64,000 nt of DNA, taken from assembly GCA_963680875.1 (NCBI GenBank), contig OY804575.1, positions 103,967,505 through 104,031,504 on the forward strand, given 5' to 3'. Origin of the DNA: Bathymodiolus brooksi. Its lineage: Eukaryota; Mollusca; Bivalvia; Mytilida; Modiolidae. The translations under genes and the position numbers were made by a program. Below are positions 11,801 to 24,850 of the stretch, piece after piece (the stretch's first letter is position 1; each line of letters begins with the position of its first letter). The notes under the pieces were generated by a model. It saw only the letters and a program-made list of their open reading frames with translations, had not been told where the DNA came from and made no database searches.

Positions 11801-14800
11801 TGAAAGTAAATAAATATCCAACATTACCCTTAGACAGACGTGAAAGTAAATAAATATCCAACATTATCCTTAGACAGACGTGAAAGTAAATAAAGATCCA
11901 ACTTTGCCCTTAGACAGACGTGAAAGTAAATAAATATCCAACTTTACCCTTAGACAGACGTGAAAGTAAATAAATATCCAACATTACCCTTAGACAGACG
12001 TGAAAGTAAATAAATATCCAACTTTACCCTTAGACAGACGTGAAAGTAAATAAATATCCAACTTTACCCTTAGACAGACGTGAAAGTAAATAAATATCCA
12101 ACATTACCCTTAGACAGACGTGAAAGTAAATAAATATCCAGCATTATCCTTAGACAGACGTGAAAGTAAATAAATATCCAACATTACCCTTAGACAGACG
12201 TGAAAGTAAATAAATATCCAACTTTACCCTTAGACAGACGTGAAAGTAAATAAATATCCAACATTACCCTTAGACAGACGTGAAAGTAAATAAATATCCA
12301 ACATTATCCTTAGACAGACGTGAAAGTAAATAAATATCCAACATTACCCTTAGACAGACGTGAAAGTAAATAAATATCCAACTTTACCCTTAGACAGACG
12401 TGAAAGTAAATAAATATCCAACATTATCCTTAGACAGACGTGAAAGTAAATAAATATCCAACATTACCCTTAGACAGACGTGAAAGTAAATAAATATCCA
12501 ACATTACCCTTAGACAGACGTGAAAGTAAATAAATATCCAACATTACCCTTAGACAGACGTGAAAGTAAATAAAGATCCAACATTACCCTTAGACAGACG
12601 TGAAAGTAAATAAATATCCAACATTACCCTTACACAGACGTGAAAGTAAATAAATATCCAACATTACCCTTAGACAGACGTGAAAGTAAATAAATATCCA
12701 ACTTTACCCTTAGACAGACGTGAAAGTAAATAAATATCCAACATTATCCTTAGACAGACGTGAAAGTAAATAAATATCCAACATTACCCTTAGACAGACG
12801 TGAAAGTAAATAAATATCCAACATTACCCTTACACAGACGTGAAAGTAAATAAATATCCAACATTACCCTTAGACAGACGTGAAAGTAAATAAATATCCA
12901 ACATTACCCTTAGACAGACGTGAAAGTAAATAAATATCCAACATTACCCTTAGACAGACGTGAAAGTAAATAAAGATCCAACATTACCCTTAGACAGACG
13001 TGAAAGTAAATAAATATCCAACATTACCCTTAGACAGACGTGAAAGTAAATAAATATCCAACATTATCCTTAGACAGACGTGAAAGTAAATAAATATCCA
13101 ACATTACCCTTAGACAGACGTGAAAGTAAATAAATATCCAACATTACCCTTAGACAGACGTGAAAGTAAATAAATATCCAACATTACCCTTAGACAGACG
13201 TGAAAGTAAATAAATATCCAACATTACCCTTAGACAGACGTGAAAGTAAATAAATATCCAACATTACCCTTAGACAGACGTGAAAGTAAATAAATATCCA
13301 ACATTACCCTTAGACAGACGTGAAAGTAAATAAATATCCAACATTACCCTTAGACAGACGTGAAAGTAAATAAAGATCCAACATTACCCTTAGACAGACG
13401 TGAAAGTAAATAAATATCCAACATTATCCTTAGACAGACGTGAAAGTAAATAAATATCCAACATTATCCTTAGACAGACGTGAAAGTAAATAAAGATCCA
13501 ACATTACCCTTAGACAGACGTGAAAGTAAATAAATATCCAACATTATCCTTAGACAGACGTGAAAGTAAAGAAATATCCAACATTATCCTTAGACAGACG
13601 TGAAAGTAAATAAATATCCAACATTACCCTTAGACAGACGTGAAAGTAAATAAATATCCAACATTATCCTTAGACAGACGTGAAAGTAAATAAAGATCCA
13701 ACATTACCCTTAGACAGAGGTGAAAGTAAATAAATATCCAACATTATCCTTAGACAGACGTGAAAGTAAATAAATATCCAACATTATCCTTAGACAGACG
13801 TGAAAGTAAATAAATATCCAACATTATCCTTAGACAGACGTGAAAGTAAATAAATATCCAACATTATCCTTAGACAGACGTGAAAGTAAATAAATATCCA
13901 ACATTATCCTTAGACAGACGTGAAAGTAAATAAATATCCAACATTACCCTTAGACAGACGTGAAAGTAAATAAATATCCAACATTATCCTTAGACAGACG
14001 TGAAAGTAAATAAAGATCCAACTTTGCCCTTAGACAGACGTGAAAGTAAATAAATATCCAACTTTACCCTTAGACAGACGTGAAAGTAAATAAATATCCA
14101 ACATTACCCTTAGACAGACGTGAAAGTAAATAAATATCCAACTTTACCCTTAGACAGACGTGAAAGTAAATAAATATCCAACTTTACCCTTAGACAGACG
14201 TGAAAGTAAATAAATATCCAACATTACCCTTAGACAGACGTGAAAGTAAATAAATATCCAGCATTATCCTTAGACAGACGTGAAAGTAAATAAATATCCA
14301 ACATTACCCTTAGACAGACGTGAAAGTAAATAAATATCCAACTTTACCCTTAGACAGACGTGAAAGTAAATAAATATCCAACATTACCCTTAGACAGACG
14401 TGAAAGTAAATAAATATCCAACATTATCCTTAGACAGACGTGAAAGTAAATAAATATCCAACATTACCCTTAGACAGACGTGAAAGTAAATAAATATCCA
14501 ACTTTACCCTTAGACAGACGTGAAAGTAAATAAATATCCAACATTATCCTTAGACAGACGTGAAAGTAAATAAATATCCAACATTACCCTTAGACAGACG
14601 TGAAAGTAAATAAATATCCAACATTACCCTTAGACAGACGTGAAAGTAAATAAATATCCAACATTACCCTTAGACAGACGTGAAAGTAAATAAAGATCCA
14701 ACATTACCCTTAGACAGACGTGAAAGTAAATAAATATCCAACATTACCCTTAGACAGACGTGAAAGTAAATAAAGATCCAACATTACCCTTAGACAGACG

Positions 14801-17800
14801 TGAAAGTAAATAAATATCCAACATTACCCTTAGACAGACGTGAAAGTAAATAAATATCCAACATTATCCTTAGACAGACGTGAAAGTAAATAAATATCCA
14901 ACATTACCCTTAGACAGACGTGAAAGTAAATAAATATCCAACATTACCCTTAGACAGACGTGAAAGTAAATAAATATCCAACATTACCCTTAGACAGACG
15001 TGAAAGTAAATAAATATTCAACATTACCCTTAGACAGACGTGAAAGTAAATAAATATCCAACATTATCCTTAGACAGACGTGAAAGTAAATAAATATCCA
15101 ACATTATCCTTAGACAGACGTGAAAGTAAATAAATATCCAACATTATCCTTAGACAGACGTGAAAGTAAATAAAGATCCAACATTATCCTTAGACAGACG
15201 TGAAAGTAAATAAATATCCAACATTACCCTTAGACAGACGTGAAAGTAAATAAATATCCAACATTACCCTTAGACAGACGTGAAAGTAAATAAATATCCA
15301 ACTTTACCCTTAGACAGACGTGAAAGTAAATAAATATCCAACATTACCCTTAGACAGACGTGAAAGTAAATAAATATCCAACATTACCCTTAGACAGACG
15401 TGAAAGTAAATAAATATCCAACTTTACCCTTAGACAGACGTGAAAGTAAATAAATATCCAACATTATCCTTAGACAGACGTGAAAGTAAATAAAGATCCA
15501 ACATTATCCTTAGACAGACGTGAAAGTAAATAAATATCCAACATTACCCTTAGACAGACGTGAAAGTAAATAAATATCCAACATTACCCTTAGACAGACG
15601 TGAAAGTAAATAAATATCCAACATTATCCTTAGACAGACGTGAAAGTAAATAAATATCCAACATTACCCTTAGACAGACGTGAAAGTAAATAAATATCCA
15701 ACATTACCCTTAGACAGACGTGAAAGTAAATAAATATCCAACATTACCCTTAGACAGACGTGAAAGTAAATAAATATCCAACATTACCCTTAGACAGACG
15801 TGAAAGTAAATAAATATCCAACATTATCCTTAGACAGACGTGAAAGTAAATAAAGATCCAACTTTACCCTTAGACAGACGTGAAAGTAAATAAATATCCA
15901 ACTTTACCCTTAGACAGACGTGAAAGTAAATAAATATCCAACATTACCCTTAGACAGACGTGAAAGTAAATAAATATCCAACATTACCCTTAGACAGACG
16001 TGAAAGTAAATAAAGATCCAACATTACCCTTAGACAGACGTGAAAGTAAATAAATATCCAACATTATCCTTAGACAGACGTGAAAGTAAATAAATATCCA
16101 ACATTACCCTTAGACAGACGTGAAAGTAAATAAATATCCAACATTACCCTTAGACAGACGTGAAAGTAAATAAATATCCAACATTACCCTTAGACAGACG
16201 TGAAAGTAAATAAATATCCAACATTACCCTTAGACAGACGTGAAAGTAAATAAATATCCAACATTATCCTTAGACAGACGTGAAAGTAAATAAATATCCA
16301 ACATTACCCTTAGACAGACGTGAAAGTAAATAAATATCCAACATTATCCTTAGACAGACGTGAAAGTAAATAAATATCCAACATTACCCTTAGACAGACG
16401 TGAAAGTAAATAAATATCCAACATTACCCTTAGACAGACGTGAAAGTAAATAAATATCCAACATTACCCTTAGACAGACGTGAAAGTAAATAAATATCCA
16501 ACATTACCCTTAGACAGACGTGAAAGTAAATAAATATCCAACATTATCCTTAGACAGACGTGAAAGTAAATAAAGATCCAACTTTACCCTTAGACAGACG
16601 TGAAAGTAAATAAATATCCAACTTTACCCTTAGACAGACGTGAAAGTAAATAAATATCCAACATTACCCTTAGACAGACGTGAAAGTAAATAAATATCCA
16701 ACATTACCCTTAGACAGACGTGAAAGTAAATAAATATCCAACATTACCCTTAGACAGACGTGAAAGTAAATAAATATCCAACATTACCCTTAGACAGACG
16801 TGAAAGTAAATAAATATCCAACATTACCCTTAGACAGACGTGAAAGTAAATAAATATCCAACATTATCCTTAGACAGACGTGAAAGTAAATAAAGATCCA
16901 ACTTTACCCTTAGACAGACGTGAAAGTAAATAAATATCCAACTTTACCCTTAGACAGACGTGAAAGTAAATAAATATCCAACATTATCCTTAGACAGACG
17001 TGAAAGTAAATAAATATCCAACATTACCCTTAGACAGACGTGAAAGTAAATAAATATCCAACATTACCCTTAGACAGACGTGAAAGTAAATAAATATCCA
17101 ACATTACCCTTAGACAGACGTGAAAGTAAATAAATATCCAACATTACCCTTAGACAGACGTGAAAGTAAATAAATATCCAACATTATCCTTAGACAGACG
17201 TGAAAGTAAATAAAGATCCAACTTTGCCCTTAGACAGACGTGAAAGTAAATAAATATCCAACTTTACCCTTAGACAGACGTGAAAGTAAATAAATATCCA
17301 ACATTACCCTTAGACAGACGTGAAAGTAAATAAATATCCAACATTACCCTTAGACAGACGTGAAAGTAAATAAATATCCAACATTATCCTTAGACAGACG
17401 TGAAAGTAAATAAATATCCAACATTATCCTTAGACAGACGTGAAAGTAAATAAATATCCAACTTTACCCTTAGACAGACGTGAAAGTAAATAAATATCCA
17501 ACATTATCCTTAGACAGACGTGAAAGTAAATAAATATCCAACTTTACCCTTAGACAGACGTGAAAGTAAATAAATATCCAACATTATCCTTAGACAGACG
17601 TGAAAGTAAATAAAGATCCAACTTTACCCTTAGACAGACGTGAAAGTAAATAAATATCCAACATTACCCTTAGACAGACGTGAAAGTAAATAAATATCCA
17701 ACATTACCCTTAGACAGACGTGAAAGTAAATAAATATCCAACATTACCCTTAGACAGACGTGAAAGTAAATAAATATCCAACTTTACCCTTAGACAGACG

Positions 17801-17975
17801 TGAAAGTAAATAAATATCCAACTTTACCCTTAGACAGACGTGAAAGTAAATAAATATCCAACATTACCCTTAGACAGACGTGAAAGTAAATAAATATCCA
17901 ACATTACCCTTAGACAGACGTGAAAGTAAATAAATATCCAACATTACCCTTAGACAGACGTGAAAGTAAATAAAT
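8801..17975 (+). repeat. Large satellite array, 40-bp unit, about 229 copies
   Basis: Head-to-tail units of exactly 40 bp, recognisable by TTAGACAGACGTGAAAGTAA followed by ATAAATATCCAACATTACCC. The first unit is diverged and the last stops inside TAAATAAAT. A few positions vary: ACATTACCCT versus ACATTATCCT or ACTTTACCCT, TAAATATCCA versus TAAAGATCCA, TAGACAGACG versus TACACAGACG. Rare variants mark higher-order duplications, the largest of 2,120 bp (53 units). Because 40 is not a multiple of 3 and each unit has stop codons, no frame stays open, so the array is non-coding. Confidence 0.98.
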
Positions 17976-18126
17976 TGCGCTTTTATTGAAATTCTAAATT
18001 CACAGTAGGGTCTTCAGCCATGATCACAACTAGTACCCTATAATGAGTGTGAAACTGTCTCTAGCATGCAGTTAAGAACTTTCCTGAGTGTGAAACTGTC
18101 TCTAGCATGCAGTTAAGAACTTTCCA
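17976..18126 (+). repeat. Right flank of the 40-bp array, with a 41-bp direct duplication
   Basis: TGAGTGTGAAACTGTCTCTA plus the following 21 bases occurs twice in a row (18044-18084 and 18085-18125). The same motif reappears at about 34685, next to GGATATGGATGTAAATAAAT, which resembles the left flank of the 40-bp array near 8785. The flanks therefore look like the two ends of one interspersed element. Confidence 0.75.
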
Positions 18127-18335
18127 TTTATATGTAGCAACATTCCATTAGCATTTGCGTATGGAGTATATATCTCTCAGTTTATCCGATATTTCAGAGC
18201 TTGTGATTCCTATCATAATTTCTGTCATAGAAGGTTGTTGCTTACATGTAAGCTACTGAACCAAAGTTTCATAAATTGAAGTCAGCACTTCGAAAGTTTT
18301 ACGGTGCTACCATGCACACAATGACCACGGAAATG
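18127..18335 (+). pseudogene. Retroelement reverse-transcriptase polyprotein, C-terminal fragment
   Basis: The plus strand translates to SNIPLAFAYGVYISQFIRYF, continuing RACDSYHNF, then LLLTCKLLNQSF. After an in-frame stop, SALRKFYG appears in another frame. I know this order (YGVYISQ-IRY-RAC, then KLL-Q, then RKFYG) from the C-terminal end of reverse-transcriptase proteins abundant in bivalve genomes; the retroelement class is not resolved. The fragment is broken by at least one frameshift or stop and has no upstream RT domain. It runs directly into the repeat C 3' end at 18375. Confidence 0.7.
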
Positions 18336-18374
18336 TTCCGTTTATCGTAATCAAAAGCCGGTCATTTCCCCATT

Positions 18375-18545
18375 CATGACTAATCACCGGGTTTGTTACA
18401 AGAGTAACACAACAGGTGTCACGTGTGGAGCAGGAACTGCTGACCCTTCCGGAGCACCCGAGTTCGCTCTCTTGTTTTTTCTTGTCTTAGTGGGGTTCGT
18501 GTTGTTCATATTGTCAAATTACATGTCTTCACGTTTTTAGTTTCG
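18375..18545 (+). mobile_element. Retroelement 3' end (repeat C), continuing from the RT fragment
   Basis: GAGTAACACAACAGGTGTCA, GAGCAGGAACTGCTGACCCT, TCCGGAGCACCCGAGTTCGC, then TTAGTGGGGTTCGTGTTG. It follows the RT C-terminal fragment on the same strand, which shows that repeat C is the 3' part of that retroelement. Confidence 0.7.
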
Positions 18546-18708
18546 TGTTGTGATGTTCGTTACGACTTCCGTTTAAAAACAACAATGTTTTATTCGTCTT
18601 GATTCCCATTTGTTTTGTAGGGAATTCGTGTCTTCTTTATGTTATTTGTATTTATTTACACATACCGGTGTCCAATACGATTACCATATCAGATGATGTT
18701 CGTTTTGT

Positions 18709-18920
18709 AGCATGACGGGTGTCATATGGAGAAGGTGTTAACTCTTCCGGAGCACCTGAGTTTATTCCTTGTTTTAGTGGGATTCGCGTTGCTCTCTCTT
18801 TTATTTTCTGTGTAATGCTTTGTAGATCTTTGTTTGTTCTTTTCTTTAAGCCATTGTACTGTCTGTCATTCGATTTACTGCATCTTATTACCCCTTTGGT
18901 ATCTTCAAACTTTTCTTTAG
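18709..18920 (+). mobile_element. Retroelement 3' end (repeat C)
   Basis: CATGACGGGTGTCATATGGA, CTTCCGGAGCACCTGAGTTT, AGTGGGATTCGCGTTGCTC, then TTACCCCTTTGGTATCTTCA at the 3' end. It lacks the RT fragment and is a separate copy from the one at 18375. The 71-codon open frame across it is not a gene. Confidence 0.72.
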
Positions 18921-19467
18921 ATACGGATTTCTAATTGTCGCATGTATTGAAGTTGAAAAAACAAACGGTAATGGTTAACAATAAAATCAAATAAAACAAT
19001 ACGAACCACTCCTCTATCAAATCTTAAAATGGAACACACAAAACAACAACATCGACAGAAACGGAAATAAATCTTAAGTCCTGACTGGGAACAGAAACAA
19101 ATGATGTGAATAATAGAGTGAGGAACAAAAAATTTAAAGAACAATTCACTGCAACAGAAAAAAAAACATATGTATCAATCAATAGCAGGGTTAGTGATTA
19201 CCTTCTTGGCAATAAAATGAAAATTGAAAAACAAAAACCACCACCCTGTCCGAAAAGTTTTTAAAATCTAGTCGGAAATCGTAGACCCATGACCGCCCAC
19301 TTTCCTGTCTTGATACAGGCTCTTCAATGAAAACTTGCTTGGTTGAACTAGTTTTATGATCCAAAGCATCCCGTCTTTGAAGTGAAATTATGCGGGAGGT
19401 CATGCCAGTGTTTTTTCCAAGTGCGTATGTCAACCCTCAAAGAAAAATGACTTTAAGAACGGCGAGT
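18921..19467. other. Intergenic, no feature seen
   Basis: AT-rich with two weak minus-strand open frames that show no family signature. A stretch near 19285 (GACCGCCCACTTTCCTGTC) resembles sequence beside the SINE-like head at 20290. Confidence 0.35.
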
Positions 19468-19625
19468 TATATTCTTGATTTTGGCTATCCTGTTTCGACC
19501 CTTTGGTTTTATTGCTCCCAAAACTTTAAATTATTTGTCTTTCCAATCTGTCGATTTTGAGTGTCACCTGATGAAGGTTATTCCAGAAACGCGTCGTGTG
19601 CACTAAATTTGATATCTACGGTGGG
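19468..19625 (+). repeat. Interspersed repeat D with hammerhead-like core
   Basis: Matches 47305-47445 through TTTTGGCTATCCTGTTTCGA, CCTTTGGTTTT and CTGATGAAGGTTATTCCAGA, ending CACTAAATTTGATATCTACG. The CTGATGA (19568-19574) and GAAAC (19586-19590) boxes have the order and spacing of a hammerhead ribozyme core, with only a very short possible stem II between them. Hammerhead motifs are known in Penelope-like elements and retrozymes of bivalves. Ribozyme activity of this copy is doubtful. Confidence 0.55.
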
Positions 19626-20159
19626 TGTTTTTTTATATAATTATACATAATATATCTAATCTTCGTGACACAGAAGTTGAGATATGTATAATAAGTAGAT
19701 CTATGAAAGAGAACCGATGCCAAATAATTAAAATACGTTAGTTTGCAGACCATTGCACTGAGAATAAAATAATCATAAATTATATTTCTAATAGATTTAA
19801 TATCAAAAGTCATAAACATCAAAAGAAATAAATAGTCTGTATTCAAAGATTGCATGACCGTCTCGCTTCAATGTAATTTTCATGTAGATTAAAATTAAAC
19901 CGGCTAATCATTGTTATAATACCATATTTATCAGTCACGATACATCATGCTATGGTTGGTTATAATGTCGACCATAATTACTCAATATTTTATTCTCAAT
20001 AACAACATTAAAACGGGCTGTAATACAATGGTCTTAAATGTGATTAGCCAGGGTGCATCGTTACAAAACAAAACAACACAGAGCCAGGTTGCTGTCTTCA
20101 AGTGAAATGAAATGGAAAACCAAAAAATACCACCCTCTCGGAACAATTCCAAAATCAAA

Positions 20160-20365
20160 TATCAAAATCGTAGAAAGAGGCAAAATCTATACCACCAACA
20201 CACAAATACATGACCTCTAACACACAAATACATGACCTCTAACACACAAATACATGACCTCTAACACACAAATACATGACCGCTCACTTTCCTGGCTCGA
20301 ACCCACGATCTACCGCACTCAGGACGAGCAGGCTAGCCATTACACCACCGATGCGGTTATGCTCA
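20160..20365 (-). mobile_element. tRNA-like SINE head plus 22-bp minisatellite
   Basis: Minus strand: GCATCGGTGGTGTAATGGCT (A-box region) and GTGGGTTCGAGCCAGGAAAG (B-box region) form a tRNA-like head related to SINE family B. The adjoining segment contains about four copies of a 22-bp unit with ACACAAATACATGACCTCTA (about 20205-20282). Confidence 0.65.
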
Positions 20366-20930
20366 CAAGACATTAACCACGACCACTCAAGGAAATGTAC
20401 ATATATATAAATAAATACGGTTAAATATGGTTGAAAAATTGTCTGTTGTTAATTCAAGGGAGGGGGGGGGGGGGATGATATGCAACCAGAAAATTTCGAT
20501 AGGTTGCTTGACCAGCTGGTTTAAGTCTTTTTATAAGTAAGATTTACAGTACAGAGTTTTGAAAAGACAGTTAACACAGTGATTGTCAAGATTTCAATCT
20601 CTATCAACAAAACAAACCACCATCCATCACCTCAAATTACTAAATATTAATAATGTATAATTCACAATGCAATTAACGTTCTAACATAATTGTGTCAATC
20701 CAGTACGATGTAACAGTTAAACCACAATAATAGTTTTGTTAGTTAAGTGGTCTGTCATTTTTACGTGTAATGAAGTTATATTAATGCTGAAGTCATTGAT
20801 TATATAATCCTCAAGTCACATCCACATGGTATGGAAATATGACATAGTAACGCCTTTAAGCAGTTACCCCCCCCCAGCAAACCAAAATATATAGGAGGAA
20901 TTTCACAGCTGGTTATATCCTCCCTGAAAA
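20366..20930. other. Intergenic with a poly-G run
   Basis: No gene seen. A G-run of about 14 bases lies at about 20461-20474, and a C-run near 20870. Confidence 0.4.
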
Positions 20931-21250
20931 GAGTTTCCACTTGATGTGCAGGACGGATCCAATACGCGTGTCAGTGTGGGATACCTTCTTGCACGTAAAA
21001 GACAACTTGGAGAAGCTCATAATTATATAAGCAGCAATTGAGAGAGGTCATTACTAGTCCGGTGAAAGGCAATATTTTCCGAACCTATCCAACTTTCCCT
21101 CATTTTCTTGTGACTATTAAATCATCCTTGCCTAGGCCCATCTCAGTGCCGCCAACTTCCTACCTGAATTATGTATAGTTTGTAAACTTGCTCTCGTCAT
21201 TTATAAATACAGCTGCAATACTGTTCAGTTTACATTAAACATCAATCAAT
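20931..21250 (+). mobile_element. Probable degenerate SINE-like repeat
   Basis: Contains TTGCACGTAAAAGACAACTT and ends CATTAAACATCAATCAATCA, features shared with animal tRNA-derived SINE bodies and tails. A similar GTAAAAGACG block occurs near 4650. No tRNA head or target duplication was found, so this is tentative. Confidence 0.35.
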
Positions 21251-21940
21251 CATTAATCAAATCACGTCCCCCGGACGAGACGTATTATTAGGAAAATATA
21301 GATATCTAAATTATGGGAACTATCCTTTAAGACAACATGTGGATAATAGTAAGAACAACCAACATAAACAAGTGTTTCCAAGTGAAAGATAAATCAGTTG
21401 TAAGTTACAATCTTTTTACAATCTACATAATTATTAAAACCTCCGATTATTCACAAGTCTTACACTGCTATGCCTACAGATTTGCATAAAAAAAAACATA
21501 TGTACACTGAACATGAAATGTTTAAAAAAAATCTTTGATTGATTGATTAATTGTTTGCTTTACGTTAATTCCATTCATTTAATCAGCAATTCCATAGCGA
21601 CAATGTTTAAAGTTGTTAAACATAGCAGTACACATTGTAAACAATCGAACGTCGGCAAGTGCATTGAAAACCTCCGCCTTTTGAGTATAGCTTAGACAAA
21701 ACCTCACTGAGCATAGCAAACCTCAGTGAGTAGTCATAGATATACGGGCTTGATGGTCAATCAGATGTTCTTTATACCAGCTGGACCTCTGTTCATCAGA
21801 TAACTCTCCAATGTCGTTTGTTTAAGAACGAACTATTTATTATAACATACCACTTGTCTTCAGCTAACAGTAAATCAACAGATATTTAAGGCCAATTTAA
21901 GACGTAATTTGAAATTAATTATAGGGTAAATGAAATTATC
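21251..21940. other. Intergenic, no feature seen
   Basis: AT-rich, no coding signal and no recognised repeat. Confidence 0.4.
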
Positions 21941-22032
21941 ATTTAAATTATATTTTAAATTATTTTAAATTATTTAAATTTTAAATCATTTAAATTTTGA
22001 ATTATTTAAATTTTAAATTAGATTTTAAATTG
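21941..22032. repeat. Low-complexity TTTAAATTA tract
   Basis: Imperfect iterations of ATTTTAAATT and ATTTAAATTT, almost pure A/T and partly self-complementary. Confidence 0.85.
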
Positions 22033-22154
22033 TTTATAACACGTGTATTTCTACTATTGTCGAAGTAAGAAAAATCTGATTAAAGATGGGTATTTACGTA
22101 TCGAAATAGCCAATGAAGATAGATCAAAATAACCATATAATATTAGGGTTAGGG

Positions 22155-22385
22155 TTATGGTGTTTAGCGCCACTTTCAATAATATTTCAGTTATATCGTG
22201 GAGGTCAGTTTTATTGGTAGAGAAAACCGGAGTACCCAGAGAAAACCACCGACCTGCCACAGGTCAGTGACAAACTTTATCATATAATGTTGTATCGAGG
22301 ACACCTAGCCATGAGCGTAATTCGAACATACAACTTTGGTGGTGATAATTGTAAATTCAACTACCATACAATCACGACGCAACCC
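22155..22385 (-). mobile_element. SINE family A, near full length
   Basis: On the minus strand it runs from the tRNA-like head (GTCGTGATTGTATGGTAGTT) through a damaged B-box region and the central CTCTGGGTACTCCGGTTTTC block to the ACTGAAATATTATTGAAAGT tail and GGCGCTAAACACC. It is collinear with 26391-26660. (TTAGGG)2-like bases just outside at 22143 are too few to be telomeric. Confidence 0.8.
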
Positions 22386-24562
22386 TCACCCCCCCCCCTT
22401 TTTTTTACCCTCCCCTCCTCACAGAATATTTAATAGATTACAATTTATTCTTGCAGACAAGAGTAATGGAATATAGTATCATACAAACACGAAATGGTGT
22501 TACTGAAACAAGATCTGCAATCAAATATAATATGTATACTATTACCCCATATTAGTCTTTTTAAAAGTTACAATTTATACTTATGATTGCAATAATTATT
22601 CTATTTAACTTCAATTTTGTAAAGTTCAAAAGTGCAATTTAACTTAATTGGCTATAGATATATTAAAGTTGTGGAAATAGATGAAAAGATATAATAATGA
22701 ATACATGAAAAGATATAATATGGCATATATTGGAGTTTTTTTTTAAATTACTTATAATACTTACTATACAGTTATAATAGACATTTTTGGAATTTTTAGA
22801 AGAAAAAAAATATGTTTATATTTGCTGACATCAGTTTACGTTTTATGCTGTTAAATGATTTCTAAGGGTGACACGTGCCCATTGACAATATAAGAAAAAC
22901 ACTGATAATTAACGAGAGGGGGGAAAAAACAACGTCTTTTTTATTTGTAAATGTTGAGCGCTATTCAATCAATATGATAATAACATTTCACTTAATAATA
23001 GATAATATTGTTATCAATAGATAGTCTCTGTCTTTCAAATATTTAAAGTCCTAAATCCACAACTTTTACCTAGAGAAGGATATCTAACATAAACAAATCG
23101 TAGCTTTTCATTTTCTAAAATCAAAATAATAATAATTTTACGTATATAATACTAGATAAAAAATATTATCAAGTTACATTTTCTGTCTTTCAAATATCAA
23201 CAAAACGGAGTGTTTAAATCCATGACTTTTACGGTAAGAAGAGAAGTATCGTTAAAAAAAAACGTCAATTTTTCACAAAGGATTATATTTAAAGAAGCGT
23301 TCATGGAATGCTGTTAAAGTTCTATATACCAGGTAAACCGATCATTATTGTTCCTAAACTTTCTACTCTATCACTATGAAGCATATGATCAATAAATTGT
23401 ACTTAAGCATTGGATGGTACTGGGGTTAAGACAGCTTGACAAAGGCTCTTTTTTGTTTTATCTTGAATCGTTAAAGCCCAGATAATCGTACAGTGATTTA
23501 AATTTAATCATAGAACATACGTGGGTTAAATTTCTAATGAAAGGCAAAACGATAATTTGCACATGATATATTTTATGTGGATAATTTTATACTTATGTCG
23601 CATTAGAATTTAATCCCACTAGTTATATAACATGTGAAGAAAAAAATCTTTTTAATTTCACCTTCCCTTTTTTAAATGATATATATAGAGCAATTACCAT
23701 TATAAGGTTAAAATAACCCCGCGATCTCAAACGGCTGTTATACTGGTGCCATAAATATAATTAAATTACCAAAAATGTGCCACTAATTCAAAGCCTGACA
23801 TAAATTAAACCGATTTTCTTTTTAACTTCACTTGTTGGCTTGACATGAAGTAAAAACTGTTCTCATCCGATCAAAAGATTTAACTGTTGAGACTTGTAAT
23901 TATATAGAAAATACCCCCTTTTGTCCATCTTTCTCAATTAAACTACACATTCAAAGGGGAAATACCCCCGATTGACCCTCTTTCTCAATTAAACTACAAA
24001 TTCAAAGCATTTGCTATAACCCTTTTATATTTGCAAATATACACTGTGTTACTTAGCAGACCAAACAAATATCATATTATTGGTAATTATAATAATATGT
24101 GAAAACATGTTTTGTATTAAGCTATTGATTAACATGAAAATAGCAAACAAATTCCGACGATAAATCAATGCATTTCATACTTCAATATGTATATAGGAAC
24201 TAGACCAATATAATTTTTTTCTGCAAAATTGACTTTTTTCTAGTTCAATGTGAAAGAGATTAACAATTGACTTCTTTATTTGATAATGTTTAAACATGTT
24301 CAATGGTATGTTATTCTTATTGTGGTATTTTTGTTGTTTGACAATAATTAGATTTTATACAATGGTTAAATTACCATCTATCAAGTTCAATGAATAAACA
24401 TTTTACAAATATTATAAAACAGTATATGTACACCCTTCAGTAATTATATATCCCATTGCTGATTCAAAGCCATTTAAGTCCATTTACTAGTGATTTACAC
24501 ACCGTTCCACAACATATATTTCCTTTGTAAATTAAAAAGATTCAAAAACTCACAATATGTTA
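22386..24562. other. Long AT-rich gene desert
   Basis: No gene or RNA seen across about 2.2 kb. One local direct duplication of about 50 bp occurs at about 23918-24008 (CTTTCTCAATTAAACTACA in both copies). Otherwise only A/T-rich low-complexity sequence. Confidence 0.5.
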
Positions 24563-24790
24563 ATTTCAAACTTGAAATCATTTTGAGCTGCAATAAAGAA
24601 AAGCGAATGGTTCACAAATATAATACGCCGTGTATACTTGTAAGAATTGATGAAAAAATTAACATCCAAATAAATATTTTAATTTCAACTTGAATCATTT
24701 TGAGCTGTAACGAAGAAAAACGAATGGTTCACAAATATAATACGCCTGTATATATGTAAGAATTTATGACAAATTTTTAAAATCCAAATT
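24563..24790. repeat. Tandem duplication of about 119 bp next to the Tctex1 gene
   Basis: Two copies share CATTTTGAGCTG, GAATGGTTCACAAATATAAT and ACGCC, offset by about 119 bp, with scattered differences and indels. It lies just 3' of the minus-strand Tctex1 gene, possibly in its 3' UTR. The 67-codon plus-strand frame across it has no family signature. Confidence 0.75.
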
Positions 24791-24850
24791 GAATAATATA
24801 TCTTTTAAACAAAACGAGTACTAGATAGAATTTGTAAACTACTGTTTGAA

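Noticed and set aside
8801..17975. CRISPR-like regular array
   Set aside because: There are no unique spacers: the whole 40-bp period is conserved. The genome is animal, and no cas genes are present.
18719..18934. 71-codon hydrophobic protein on the plus strand
   Set aside because: Translation of a retroelement 3' end (repeat C) found in many other places in the window with different frames.
22143..22162. Telomere-like TTAGGGTTAGGG
   Set aside because: Only about two units beside a SINE; a similar GTTAGGGTT occurs in the Polinton arm. Too short to mean a telomere.
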